Source: an uncultured Oscillospiraceae bacterium
GTDB lineage: Bacteria; Bacillota; Clostridia; Oscillospirales; Oscillospiraceae
Reading direction: 5' to 3'
Length of the DNA: 25,591 bases
NCBI GenBank assembly: GCA_934546685.1
Contig: CAKTEB010000028.1
Span: forward strand, 1-25,591
This document shows positions 14,616 to 21,659 of this stretch, one piece after another (position 1 is the first letter of the stretch; each line of letters begins with the position of its first letter). The notes below the pieces were generated by a model that saw only the letters and a list, made by a program, of their open reading frames with translations, searched no databases and was not told where the DNA came from. The position numbers were made by a program, and so were the translations under genes.

Positions 14616-15500
14616 TTACTCTTTGATTTGCAGCTGCATGGAAGCATAATGATAGGCCTTTTTGAAATCCTCCATCTCCCGGTAGCACTGCTCCAGCATG
14701 GCGTAGAGGCCGGACATAAAGTAGTTGCTGCCGGTGGTTCGGGCCAGCTGCTCGGCCTTCTCCAGCTGCTTGGCCGCCTGCTCATACTGGTTGTCCTTGA
14801 GCTCCATGCGGCCCTGGAGCATGAGATAGGCGGGCTTGGTGGCCTCGGAAAGCCTGGCGATGCTGTCCATCTCCCGCTTGGCGCTGTCAAGATCCCCCTG
14901 GTCGATGTAGTATTCCGCCATGGTCAGCCGGTAGAATTCTCCCAGGCCCTGATCCTGATAGGCCGCCTGATAGTCGTCCATGGCCGCCTGGAAGTCTCCA
15001 TGGAGCTCCATGGTACACCGGGCCACCAGCAGCAGGGCCTCCGTGCGGAAGGCCGCGGAAGCGTAGATCGTGGCGTCGTTATGGCTCAGTGCCTCCTTGG
15101 CCAGCCGGATGGCTTCCTCATAGCGGCCATCGGTCATGGCCTTTTTGGAGAGGCCGATCTTGGCCCGGGCCAGCAGCAGCAGCGCCTCATCGCTGTAGCC
15201 GCCGTCCATATCCAGGCCCTCCAGCACCTGCACGCAGCCCTCATATTCTCCGTCCCGGAAATGGTTCCGGGCGCTGGCCACGCCGCCGGGGGTCAGCTCA
15301 TCCCCGGTGGAATCCGTCATAAAATAGCCCGCCGGGAGCCCCAATGCCCCCGCCAGATACTCCAGTGTCTTGACCGAAGGCGTGGCGCTGCCGTTTTCGA
15401 TCTTCGAGAGCATATTGCGGGTGATATAGTCCCCCACCACATCCTTCTGGGTCATATGGCGCTCCAGTCTTGCTGCCTTGATCTTTTCGCCCAGGTTCAT
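14616..15500 (-). CDS. XRE-family transcriptional regulator with TPR domain
   Basis: A 294-residue cytosolic regulator. The N-terminal helix-turn-helix (about residues 5-60) reads LGEKIKAARLERHMTQKDVVGDYITRNMLSKIENGSATPS. The remaining 220 residues are helical repeats of tetratricopeptide type (for example EALLLLARAKIGLSKKA, AEYYIDQGDLDSAKREM, YLMLQGRMELKDNQYEQAAK). This architecture is shared with peptide-sensing regulators of the RNPP group (PlcR, Rgg, PrgX), but no signalling-peptide gene is visible beside it. ATG 15500 has AAAGGGGG upstream. It is divergent from the DUF975 gene, and an inverted repeat lies between its promoter and start, suggesting autoregulation. The ligand is unknown. 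Confidence 0.85.
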   Translation of the reverse strand: MNLGEKIKAARLERHMTQKDVVGDYITRNMLSKIENGSATPSVKTLEYLAGALGLPAGYFMTDSTGDELTPGGVASARNHFRDGEYEGCVQVLEGLDMDGGYSDEALLLLARAKIGLSKKAMTDGRYEEAIRLAKEALSHNDATIYASAAFRTEALLLVARCTMELHGDFQAAMDDYQAAYQDQGLGEFYRLTMAEYYIDQGDLDSAKREMDSIARLSEATKPAYLMLQGRMELKDNQYEQAAKQLEKAEQLARTTGSNYFMSGLYAMLEQCYREMEDFKKAYHYASMQLQIKE

Positions 15501-15525
15501 AAACTGGCCCCCTTTGGTGATTGGA

Positions 15526-15546
15526 TGATCCTTTGCTTTCGGATCA
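15526..15546. promoter_or_regulatory. Candidate operator TGATCC-N9-GGATCA
   Basis: Perfect 6-bp inverted arms (15526-15531 and 15541-15546) flank a 9-base spacer. They lie between the predicted promoter and the start codon of the XRE-TPR gene. The left decamer TGATCCTTTG recurs exactly at 15679-15688, over the start of the divergent DUF975 gene. This may be the binding site of the XRE regulator itself. Confidence 0.45.
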
Positions 15547-15569
15547 CGTTGTAAGTTTCATTTACTTGC

Positions 15570-15598
15570 ATTATAGCACGCCCCCGTAAGCATTGCAA
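15570..15598 (-). promoter_or_regulatory. Promoter of the XRE-TPR regulator
   Basis: On the minus strand, TTGCAA (15593-15598, 4/6) precedes a perfect TATAAT (15570-15575) with a 17-bp spacer. The start codon is 70 bases downstream. Confidence 0.7.
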
Positions 15599-15626
15599 CC
15601 TTTCCCTGGGATAAAATTGTCCCGGC

Positions 15627-15655
15627 TTGACATTTTCCCTTCCCTGTGGTACGGT
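15627..15655 (+). promoter_or_regulatory. Possible promoter of the DUF975 gene
   Basis: A perfect -35 TTGACA (15627-15632) is followed after 17 bp by a weak -10 TACGGT (15650-15655) preceded by an extended TGG. A better hexamer, TACAAT (15659-15664), is too far from this -35. The promoter is probably regulated or weak. Confidence 0.5.
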
Positions 15656-15685
15656 TTCTACAATAAAGTAACAGGAGCTGATCCT

Positions 15686-16537
15686 TTGAATCGTCGTGAA
15701 ATAAAACTTACCGCAAAATCCAGAGCCGGCCAGGCCGGAAAGTCCGCAAAGCTTTTGACTCTGGTAATGCTCATCACCCAAGCGGTGCTGGTGGGCCTGC
15801 AATACGCCGCCAATGAACTGACCTCCCGCACTGGCGGCAGCAGTAACTACCTCAGCGACACCGTGTCCGCCGGAGCCAGAACGCTGCTCATTTCTCTGGC
15901 CATCGGACTGCTGATCCAGGCCGTCATGCAAATGATCAGCGCCGGATACACCCTGGGCGCCCTGCGGATCCACCGGCAGGAGGAAATCCCCATGAACACC
16001 CTGCTGGAGGGCTTCTATTTGCCCCTGCGGGTGATCCTGCTGGATATTATGAAGACTCTGCTGCTGATCGCCTGGAGCTATGCGTTCCTGATCCCCATTA
16101 GCTTCCTTGTCAGCATGGGCTATGGGTTCTTCGCCTCCAGCGCGGATCTGGCGGCCATGCTGTCGGATCCCACCAATGCCGCCGTGGGCCTGACCATCGG
16201 TGTGGGAACCCTGACACTGCTTGTCATGTGGATCGTCTCCTACCGCTACCGGATGGTCTGGTTCCTGCTGATGGATCACCCTGAGGCCTCCTGCTGGCAG
16301 CTGCTCCGCACCTCCAGCGCCATGACCCAGGGCCACCGTTGGGAGCTGTTTCTGCTGGATCTCAGCTTCCTGCCCTGGTTTCTGCTGTGCATCCTCACCT
16401 GCGGCATTCTTTTCATCTGGAAGGGCCCCTATTTTTCCGCGGCCTACGCCGGAGCCTATGAGGCCATGCAGGAGGATCTGAAGGCCAAGCAGCAGCGGGC
16501 CCAGGAGCTCCGCCAGCAGTTCCCTCCCCGCCCCTGA
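15686..16537 (+). CDS. DUF975 family integral membrane protein
   Basis: A 283-residue multi-pass membrane protein of unknown function that matches the DUF975 pattern: a short amphipathic N-terminus, about five to six hydrophobic segments, and the characteristic SSAMTQGHRWELFLLDLSFLPWFLL segment near residues 210-235, followed by a last helix and AYAGAYEAM. The start is taken as TTG 15686, with AGGAG (15673-15677) 8 bases upstream. The longer in-frame ATG at 15593 would run through the -35 and -10 sequences and has no ribosome binding site. It is followed 12 bases later by a HAD phosphatase gene and is divergent from the XRE-TPR regulator, which may control it. Confidence 0.8.
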   Translation: MNRREIKLTAKSRAGQAGKSAKLLTLVMLITQAVLVGLQYAANELTSRTGGSSNYLSDTVSAGARTLLISLAIGLLIQAVMQMISAGYTLGALRIHRQEEIPMNTLLEGFYLPLRVILLDIMKTLLLIAWSYAFLIPISFLVSMGYGFFASSADLAAMLSDPTNAAVGLTIGVGTLTLLVMWIVSYRYRMVWFLLMDHPEASCWQLLRTSSAMTQGHRWELFLLDLSFLPWFLLCILTCGILFIWKGPYFSAAYAGAYEAMQEDLKAKQQRAQELRQQFPPRP

Positions 16538-16549
16538 GAAAGGAGACCT

Positions 16550-17191
16550 ATGACCCCCAATACCGTGATTTGGGACTGGAACGGCACCCTGGCCGACGAC
16601 GGCTACGCCGCCCTGCTGGTGGTCAACGACATTCTCGCCAAGCGGGATATGCCGCCCATCACCATGGAGCAGTATTTCCAGTACATCGATACCCCCATCA
16701 GCCGCTTCTACGAGCATCTATTTGACTTAAATGTCGTTACCATGGACGAGATCACTCGGGAATTCCAGGAGTTCTATCCCCAGCACTTTCACTCCCTCCA
16801 TCAGGGCGTACCGGAGCTACTGGAGGCCCTGCGGCAAAGAAATGTCCGGCAGGTGATCCTCAGCTCCGGCTATCAGGAGGCCCTGGACCGGGATCTCCGG
16901 AAGTTCCATATCGAGGGCTATTTTGACGCGGTTCTGGGCTCCAGCGACACCCTGGCCGCCGGAAAGGTACGGCGGGGCCTTGACTGGATGGCCCAGCAGC
17001 AGATATCTCCTCAGGACATGGTGATGGTTGGCGATACCCTCCACGATTTCGAGACCGCCCAGGCCATGGGCGTGCCCTGCATTCTCTGCGCCATCGGCCA
17101 CCAGTCGAAAGCGGATCTTCTCACCGCCGGGGTACCTGTGGTGGATCAGTTCTCCCAGCTGGAGGCGCTGCTGCTGCCTCAGAAAAATTGA
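16550..17191 (+). CDS. HAD family hydrolase (phosphoglycolate-phosphatase-like)
   Basis: A 213-residue soluble HAD phosphatase. Motif I is WDWNGTLADD (nucleophile Asp in DWNGT, with Trp replacing the more common aliphatic). The cap insert is helical. Motif II is the VILSSG segment, the lysine of motif III lies in AAGKVRRGLD, and motif IV is MVGDTLHDFETAQAMGV. The order and spacing fit the Gph/PGP subgroup. Ribosome binding site AAAGGAG (16539-16545) is 5 bases upstream of ATG 16550. It lies 12 bases after the DUF975 gene and is probably cotranscribed. The substrate is unknown. Confidence 0.87.
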   Translation: MTPNTVIWDWNGTLADDGYAALLVVNDILAKRDMPPITMEQYFQYIDTPISRFYEHLFDLNVVTMDEITREFQEFYPQHFHSLHQGVPELLEALRQRNVRQVILSSGYQEALDRDLRKFHIEGYFDAVLGSSDTLAAGKVRRGLDWMAQQQISPQDMVMVGDTLHDFETAQAMGVPCILCAIGHQSKADLLTAGVPVVDQFSQLEALLLPQKN

Positions 17192-17220
17192 TTGCATTGT
17201 GCAATTTGGGGCAGTATAAT
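17192..17220 (+). promoter_or_regulatory. Promoter of the GNAT gene with palindrome over the -35
   Basis: TTGCAT (17192-17197) precedes a perfect TATAAT (17215-17220) with a 17-bp spacer, 33 bases before the GNAT start. A perfect inverted repeat ATTGCA-TTG-TGCAAT (17191-17205) covers the -35, so a dimeric repressor could block it. Confidence 0.72.
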
Positions 17221-17252
17221 ATACATAAACCCGAAATAATGGAGTGAATCCA

Positions 17253-18014
17253 ATGAACAAACAGGAAATCTCGTTCTATGAAGAACTGCAATGCAACGCC
17301 TTTCCCGCCCTGCAGGACGTCCGCTATGACGGCTGGAGCGTCCGGTTCGGCGGCGGCTTTACCTATCGCGTCAACTGCGCCAATCCCATGTATCCCGAAT
17401 ATCTCCCTGCCGTGGAGAAGGTGGAATATGTGGAAGCTCTCTACCGGAATTCCGGCCTCAGCATGTCCATCTTCAAGCTCCACGAGGGCATGGACAGGGA
17501 GCAGCTGGACGCCTGCACGAAGCGCCTCGATGAAAGGGGCTACGCCACCGAGCGGGACGGCAATATCTTTGTCTGTGACCTTGGGGACTACCCCCGCCCC
17601 CTGGGCACCCCCGTCACCGTCAGCGGCCACATGACCGACGGGTGGCTCGACGGCTTCCTCACCATGAATGGCACCGCCGACAGCCAGCGTCCCGCCGCCT
17701 CTAGCATGCTCAAGAACATCCACTATCCCATTGCCGCCGCCTCCATCGTGGAGGACGGAAAGATGATTGCCTGCGGCCTGGGCGTGATCGAGCGGGGCCA
17801 TGTGGGCCTCTACGACATCTATGTGGACGCCGCCTGCCGCCGCCGTGGACTGGGCCGGGACATCTGCACCGCCATTATGAACTACGGCAAGGAGCAGGGC
17901 TGCTCCACCGCCTATCTCCAGGTGCTCTCTGACAACCATGGGGCCCGAGCCCTGTACCGCCAGCTGGGCTACACCGAGACCTACGAATACTGGTTCCGTA
18001 CCAAACGCTTTTAA
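17253..18014 (+). CDS. GNAT family N-acetyltransferase
   Basis: A 253-residue cytosolic acetyltransferase. The C-terminal GNAT fold (about residues 150-253) shows a beta strand before LYDIYVDAACRRRGLG, the acetyl-CoA pyrophosphate loop (RRRGLGRDIC), and the closing YLQVLSDNHGARALYRQLGYTETYEYWFR. The N-terminal half (about 1-140) lacks an obvious CoA loop and is probably a degenerate second GNAT-like lobe, as is common in two-domain members. ATG 17253 is preferred over GTG 17244 because GGAG (17241-17244) overlaps the GTG and is spaced 8 bases from the ATG. It is followed 15 bases later by a 39-codon membrane-protein gene. The acetyl acceptor is unknown. Confidence 0.87.
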   Translation: MNKQEISFYEELQCNAFPALQDVRYDGWSVRFGGGFTYRVNCANPMYPEYLPAVEKVEYVEALYRNSGLSMSIFKLHEGMDREQLDACTKRLDERGYATERDGNIFVCDLGDYPRPLGTPVTVSGHMTDGWLDGFLTMNGTADSQRPAASSMLKNIHYPIAAASIVEDGKMIACGLGVIERGHVGLYDIYVDAACRRRGLGRDICTAIMNYGKEQGCSTAYLQVLSDNHGARALYRQLGYTETYEYWFRTKRF

Positions 18015-18029
18015 TAGGAGGATCACACT

Positions 18030-18149
18030 ATGAAAATCGCCCGTTTTGTTCTGAAAATCGTTGGCGCGTCCCTGACCCTGGCCGGAGGCATCTGCCTGGT
18101 GATCGGCTTCTGGGACAAGCTCAGCGCTCCCTTCCGTTCCGAAGACTAA
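18030..18149 (+). CDS. Small single-pass membrane protein (39 aa)
   Basis: A 39-codon ORF with a strong ribosome binding site, TAGGAGG (18016-18022), 7 bases upstream of the ATG. The peptide begins MKIARFVLKIVGASLTLAGG, continues with a hydrophobic ICLVIGFW and ends in a polar tail DKLSAPFRSED. One transmembrane helix (about residues 5-28) is predicted, with the basic N-terminus inside. It lies 15 bases after the GNAT gene and immediately before a terminator, so it is the last gene of that transcript. No family is recognised with confidence; it resembles short hydrophobic proteins common in Clostridia. Confidence 0.78.
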   Translation: MKIARFVLKIVGASLTLAGGICLVIGFWDKLSAPFRSED

Positions 18150-18158
18150 AAGAGCAGC

Positions 18159-18196
18159 AAAAAATCCTGGATCAAGCGATCCAGGATTTTTCTTTG
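18159..18196. terminator. Bidirectional terminator
   Basis: A perfect 13-bp stem AAAATCCTGGATC/GATCCAGGATTTT (18161-18173 with 18178-18190) with loop AAGC has an A-run on its left and TTTTTCTTT on its right. It serves the GNAT transcript on the plus strand and the cyclophilin gene on the minus strand. Confidence 0.92.
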
Positions 18197-18208
18197 TCTA
18201 ACATGAAG

Positions 18209-18868
18209 TTACTCGGTCTCCACCTGGGAGCCATAGTCCTCCTTGGGGGTGGTCTTGGGGTCGCCATAATCCACACCGTAGGTCTCCACCCGGATGGACT
18301 CAATGACGATGTCCTTTCTGGGCTTATCATTGGAATCCACGTCGCACTGGGACAGCTTCGTGAGAATATTCATGCCAGAAAACACCTTGCCGAAGGCCGC
18401 GTACTGGCCCTGGAGGCTGTCCTTATTGGCCATGAGGATAAAGAACTGGCTGCCCGCGGAGTTATAGGCCTCCTGGGTGTCGCTGCCGCTGTCGGAGAAC
18501 CGGGCCATGGCGATAACGCCCTCCTCCATGGCTACATCGTTCTTACTGTAGCCGTTGTCGGCAAATTCGCCGTCGATGGTGTAGCCGGGGCCGCCGGTGC
18601 CGTCGCCGTTGGGATCGCCGCCCTGCATCATGAAGTCCTCTACCACCCGATGGAAGGTCAGGCCGTCATAGAAGCCGGAGTTGGCCAGGGAAATGAAGTT
18701 GGCCACGGTATTGGGGGCCTTGTCGGGATAGAGATAGATGGTGATCTGATCGCCGCCCTCCAGGGTCAGGGTGGCCACGGGCTTCTTTTTGCTGCCGCAG
18801 CCGGACAGGATCCCCAGCAGCATGCCCACCGCCAGGGTCAGGCAGATCAGTCTTTTGAGATGTTTCAT
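18209..18868 (-). CDS. Lipoprotein cyclophilin-type peptidyl-prolyl isomerase
   Basis: A 219-residue exported protein-folding catalyst that interconverts cis and trans proline bonds. The N-terminus (MKHLKRLICL...) is a lipoprotein signal with lipobox LSGC, so the enzyme should be anchored to the outer face of the membrane. The cyclophilin domain (about 32-205) has TVANFISLANSGFYDGLTFHRVV, EDFMMQGGDPNGDGTGGPGY, the GVIAMAR segment and GSQFFILM, followed by YAAFGKVFSGMNILTKL. The start is placed at ATG 18868 because GGAGGAAG lies just upstream and the lipobox is then at the right distance; a 33-residue longer reading frame would bury the signal. It is divergent from the PEP carboxykinase gene. 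Confidence 0.93.
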   Translation of the reverse strand: MKHLKRLICLTLAVGMLLGILSGCGSKKKPVATLTLEGGDQITIYLYPDKAPNTVANFISLANSGFYDGLTFHRVVEDFMMQGGDPNGDGTGGPGYTIDGEFADNGYSKNDVAMEEGVIAMARFSDSGSDTQEAYNSAGSQFFILMANKDSLQGQYAAFGKVFSGMNILTKLSQCDVDSNDKPRKDIVIESIRVETYGVDYGDPKTTPKEDYGSQVETE

Positions 18869-18916
18869 GGTGCTTCCTCCAAATGCAGGCCGTTGTTCCG
18901 GCCAGGGTTTTCTAAT

Positions 18917-18945
18917 AATATAGCAAAAATCCATGGGATTTGCAA
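18917..18945 (-). promoter_or_regulatory. Promoter of the cyclophilin gene
   Basis: On the minus strand, TTGCAA (18940-18945) precedes TATATT (18917-18922) with a 17-bp spacer, about 50 bases upstream of the start codon. Confidence 0.62.
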
Positions 18946-18964
18946 CCGATATTCCGTTATTTTT

Positions 18965-18980
18965 CACAGGGCGCCCTGTG
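18965..18980. promoter_or_regulatory. Perfect 16-bp palindrome CACAGGGCGCCCTGTG
   Basis: The sequence is identical on both strands. It lies between the divergent cyclophilin and PEP carboxykinase promoters, about 20 bp upstream of the cyclophilin -35 and about 48 bp upstream of the pckG -35. It is a candidate operator. A weak bidirectional terminator reading (6-bp stem, GCGC loop, short T-rich sides) is less likely in a divergent region. Confidence 0.5.
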
Positions 18981-19027
18981 GTTTTATCACTTTAACGCAA
19001 TAAATTTTACGGATTCTGCATTTTCCC

Positions 19028-19056
19028 TTGAAAAGTCTCCGGGTTTGTTATATGAT
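19028..19056 (+). promoter_or_regulatory. pckG promoter
   Basis: TTGAAA (19028-19033, 5/6) is followed by a 17-bp spacer and TATGAT (19051-19056, 5/6). The leader to the start codon is about 65 bases. Confidence 0.75.
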
Positions 19057-19126
19057 TAACAGGTAAACTTTGCTGTCTGCGGCTCAGCTACGAGGGCCCG
19101 GACGGCCAATATGGAGGAACAATCTT

Positions 19127-20893
19127 ATGGCACTTACCAACAACGTCAAGGTAAACGCCTGGCTGGATGAGGTGATCCAGCTGGTAAAGCCTGACGAGGT
19201 GGAGCTCATTACCGGCGACCAGGCCCAGCTGGACCGACTCACCGCTCAGGCGGTCTCCACCGGAGAATTCATCACGCTCAACCAGGAAAAGCTCCCCGGC
19301 TGCTATCTCCACCGGTCCGATCCCAACGATGTGGCCCGGGTCGAGAGCCGGACGTTCATCTGCTCCCGCAAGGAGGAGGACGCAGGCCCCACCAACAACT
19401 GGATGGACCCCCAGGAGATGTACGCCAAGCTGAACAAGCTCTACGACGGCGCCATGAAGGGCCGCACCATGTACATCATCCCCTACTCCATGAGCATCGT
19501 GGGCTCTCCCTTTGCCAAGTATGGTATTGAGGTCACCGACTCCATCTATGTGGTGATCTCCATGAACATCATGACCCGCATCGGCACTCCCGTACTTGAG
19601 GCCCTGGGCACCGACGGCGACTTTATCAAGGGTCTCCACGCCAAGGCTGACCTGAACCCCGAGGAGCGCTATATCGTGCAGTTCCCCGAGGACAATACCA
19701 TTATGTCCATCAACTCCGGCTACGGCGGCAACGTGCTGCTGGGCAAGAAGTGCTTCGCTCTGCGCATCGCCTCCTACCTGGGCCGGAAGGAGGACTGGAT
19801 GGCCGAGCATATGCTGATCCTGGGCATCCAGAATCCCCAAGGCGAGATCCGCTATGTGACCGCCGCCTTCCCCTCCGCCTGCGGCAAGACCAATCTGGCC
19901 ATGCTGGTGCCTCCAGAGGAGTATCAGAAGAAGGGCTACAAGGTCTGGACCGTGGGCGATGACATCGCCTGGCTGCGGATCGGCCCCGATGGCCGCCTGT
20001 GGGCCGTGAACCCCGAGAACGGCTTCTTCGGCGTTGCCCCCGGCACCTCCGCCAAGTCCAACCCCAACGCTCTGGCCTCCACTGCTAAAAACACCCTGTT
20101 CACCAATGTGGTGCTCAATAAGGACGACAACACCGTTTGGTGGGAGGGCATGAATAAGACTCCCCCCACCAACGCCGAGGACTGGCAGGGCCGCCCCTGG
20201 AACGGCGAGACCTCCACAGAGAAGGGTGCCCATCCCAACTCCCGGTTCACCGCTCCCGCCAAAAACTGCCCCTGCATCTCCCCTGAATTTGACAACCCCC
20301 AGGGCGTTCCCATCTCCGCCATCATCTTCGGCGGCCGCCGGGCCAAGACCGCGCCTCTGGTGTACCAGTCCCGCTCCTGGCAGCACGGCGTGTTCGTAGG
20401 CTCCATCATGGCCTCTGAGACCACCGCCGCCGCCACCGGCGCGGTAGGCGTGCTCCGCCGGGATCCCATGGCTATGCGGCCCTTCTGCGGCTACCACATG
20501 GGCGACTACTGGCAGCACTGGCTGAACATGGGCGAGAAGATCCCCAATCCCCCGAAGATCTTCAACGTCAACTGGTTCCGCACCGATGACGACGGCAACT
20601 TCCTGTGGCCGGGCTTCGGCGACAACCTGAGAGTTCTGGAGTGGATCCTGAAGCGCTGCTTCGACGAAGTGGACGCCCAGGAGACCCCCATCGGCTATGA
20701 GCCCAACCCCACAGACATCAACCTGGAGGGCACCGACGTATCCCTGGAGACCCTGACAGGTCTGCTGGGCGTGGACAAGGACCTCTGGCTGGAGGATGTG
20801 GCCAACATCGAGGAGTTCTACAAGGACTTCGGCGATAAGCTCCCCGCCGCCCTGCGGGAGGAGCTGGAGACCCTGAAGAAGAATCTCCAGTAA
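19127..20893 (+). CDS. pckG: Phosphoenolpyruvate carboxykinase (GTP type)
   Basis: A 588-residue cytosolic enzyme interconverting oxaloacetate and phosphoenolpyruvate with GTP/GDP, at the junction of glycolysis, gluconeogenesis and fermentation to succinate or propionate. GTP-type features are the overall length near 600, the PSACGKTN nucleotide loop with the reactive Cys252 and Lys254, the following VGDDIAW metal site, the RxxESRTF-like segment RVESRTFI near residue 77, and a C-terminal LEWILKRC region. The ATP-type family (about 530 aa) has a different loop and is excluded. ATG 19127 has GGAGGA (19113-19118) 8 bases upstream; an upstream in-frame ATG at 19070 has no such site. In anaerobic gut bacteria this enzyme often runs in the carboxylating direction. 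It is monocistronic with a strong terminator. Confidence 0.95.
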   Translation: MALTNNVKVNAWLDEVIQLVKPDEVELITGDQAQLDRLTAQAVSTGEFITLNQEKLPGCYLHRSDPNDVARVESRTFICSRKEEDAGPTNNWMDPQEMYAKLNKLYDGAMKGRTMYIIPYSMSIVGSPFAKYGIEVTDSIYVVISMNIMTRIGTPVLEALGTDGDFIKGLHAKADLNPEERYIVQFPEDNTIMSINSGYGGNVLLGKKCFALRIASYLGRKEDWMAEHMLILGIQNPQGEIRYVTAAFPSACGKTNLAMLVPPEEYQKKGYKVWTVGDDIAWLRIGPDGRLWAVNPENGFFGVAPGTSAKSNPNALASTAKNTLFTNVVLNKDDNTVWWEGMNKTPPTNAEDWQGRPWNGETSTEKGAHPNSRFTAPAKNCPCISPEFDNPQGVPISAIIFGGRRAKTAPLVYQSRSWQHGVFVGSIMASETTAAATGAVGVLRRDPMAMRPFCGYHMGDYWQHWLNMGEKIPNPPKIFNVNWFRTDDDGNFLWPGFGDNLRVLEWILKRCFDEVDAQETPIGYEPNPTDINLEGTDVSLETLTGLLGVDKDLWLEDVANIEEFYKDFGDKLPAALREELETLKKNLQ

Positions 20894-20900
20894 GGCAATC

Positions 20901-20938
20901 AGGATCCCGGCGCACGGTGCGCCGGGGTCCTTTTATCT
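20901..20938 (+). terminator. Terminator after pckG
   Basis: A 14-bp stem (20901-20914 with 20918-20931), core CCCGGCGCA/TGCGCCGGG with one T-G wobble, has a three-base loop and the tail TTTTATCTTT. Confidence 0.92.
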
Positions 20939-21013
20939 TTCTGTGAACATTATGAATTTTTCGTAAAACTGTACAATATTATTCCATTATCCCTTTCTTT
21001 TCTACTGCACATG

Positions 21014-21045
21014 TGCTATACTAAAAATAGAAGGACCGTTCCTTC
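21014..21045 (+). promoter_or_regulatory. hpf promoter (extended -10) and 5'-end hairpin
   Basis: TGC-TATACT (21014-21022) is an extended -10 with no clear -35 at normal spacing. Transcription should start near 21029, exactly where a small hairpin GAAGGA-CCGT-TCCTTC (21030-21045) begins. A hairpin at the very 5' end often protects an mRNA from decay. Confidence 0.55.
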
Positions 21046-21070
21046 AAAGCACATTAAGGAGTTGATTTCT

Positions 21071-21610
21071 ATGGATGTGAAGTTGAACGAAAGAAAATGC
21101 ACGGTAGAGCCCGCAGTAAAAGCCTACGCTGAGAAAAAGGTCGGCAAGCTGGAGCGCTATTTCCGTGGCGATGCAGAGGCTTCTGTGACCTTCCGTGTGG
21201 AAAAGAAGAACTGCCGCGTTGAACTCACCGTTCATGCCAGCAACACCTACTTCCGGGCGGAGGAGACAACCACAGACATGATGGCCTCCATCGACGCCGC
21301 AGTGGCCACCATTGAGGGCCAGATCCGGAAGAACAAGACGAGACTTGCCAAGCGTCTGCGCACCGACGCTTTTACCCGGAGCCCCGAGGCCCCGGAGGAG
21401 GTCCCCATCTCCACGGAGTCGGACTTCCAGATCGTGCGCTCTAAGAAGTTCCCCATCAAGCCCATGACCGTGGAGGAGGCCATTCTCCAGATGGAGCTGC
21501 TGGGCCACACCTTCTTTGTGTTCCGGGATGACGCCGCAGGCGGCGCGGTTTCCGTGGTCTACAAGCGGAATGACGGCGGCTACGGCCTCATTGAGGACGA
21601 CAATATTTGA
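21071..21610 (+). CDS. hpf: Ribosome hibernation-promoting factor, long form
   Basis: A 179-residue ribosome-associated protein. The N-terminal domain (1-100) is the YfiA/RaiA beta-alpha-beta fold (KLNERKCTVEPAVKAYAEKKVGKLERYF, TDMMASIDAAVATIEGQIRKNKTRL), which sits in the 30S decoding channel. After a Pro/Glu-rich linker the C-terminal domain (about 120-179, VRSKKFPIKPMTVEEAILQMELLGHTFFVFRD) mediates dimerisation of two 70S ribosomes into 100S particles, as in all long HPFs of Firmicutes. ATG 21071 is preferred, with AAGGAG (21056-21061) 9 bases upstream; an earlier in-frame ATG at 21011 lies inside the -10 region. Expression is expected to rise in stationary phase or stress. Confidence 0.95.
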   Translation: MDVKLNERKCTVEPAVKAYAEKKVGKLERYFRGDAEASVTFRVEKKNCRVELTVHASNTYFRAEETTTDMMASIDAAVATIEGQIRKNKTRLAKRLRTDAFTRSPEAPEEVPISTESDFQIVRSKKFPIKPMTVEEAILQMELLGHTFFVFRDDAAGGAVSVVYKRNDGGYGLIEDDNI

Positions 21611-21624
21611 CAAAAGACAGCAAC

Positions 21625-21659
21625 GCCCCCTCCGGCAAAACCGGAGGGGGCTTCGTTTA
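21625..21659. terminator. Terminator between hpf and mscS
   Basis: A perfect 11-bp stem GCCCCCTCCGG/CCGGAGGGGGC (21625-21635 with 21641-21651) with loop CAAAA has a modest T-rich tail (TTCGTTTATTT) that runs into the stop codon of the convergent mscS. On the minus strand the tail is GTTGCTGTCTTTTG, so it may serve both directions. Confidence 0.8.
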
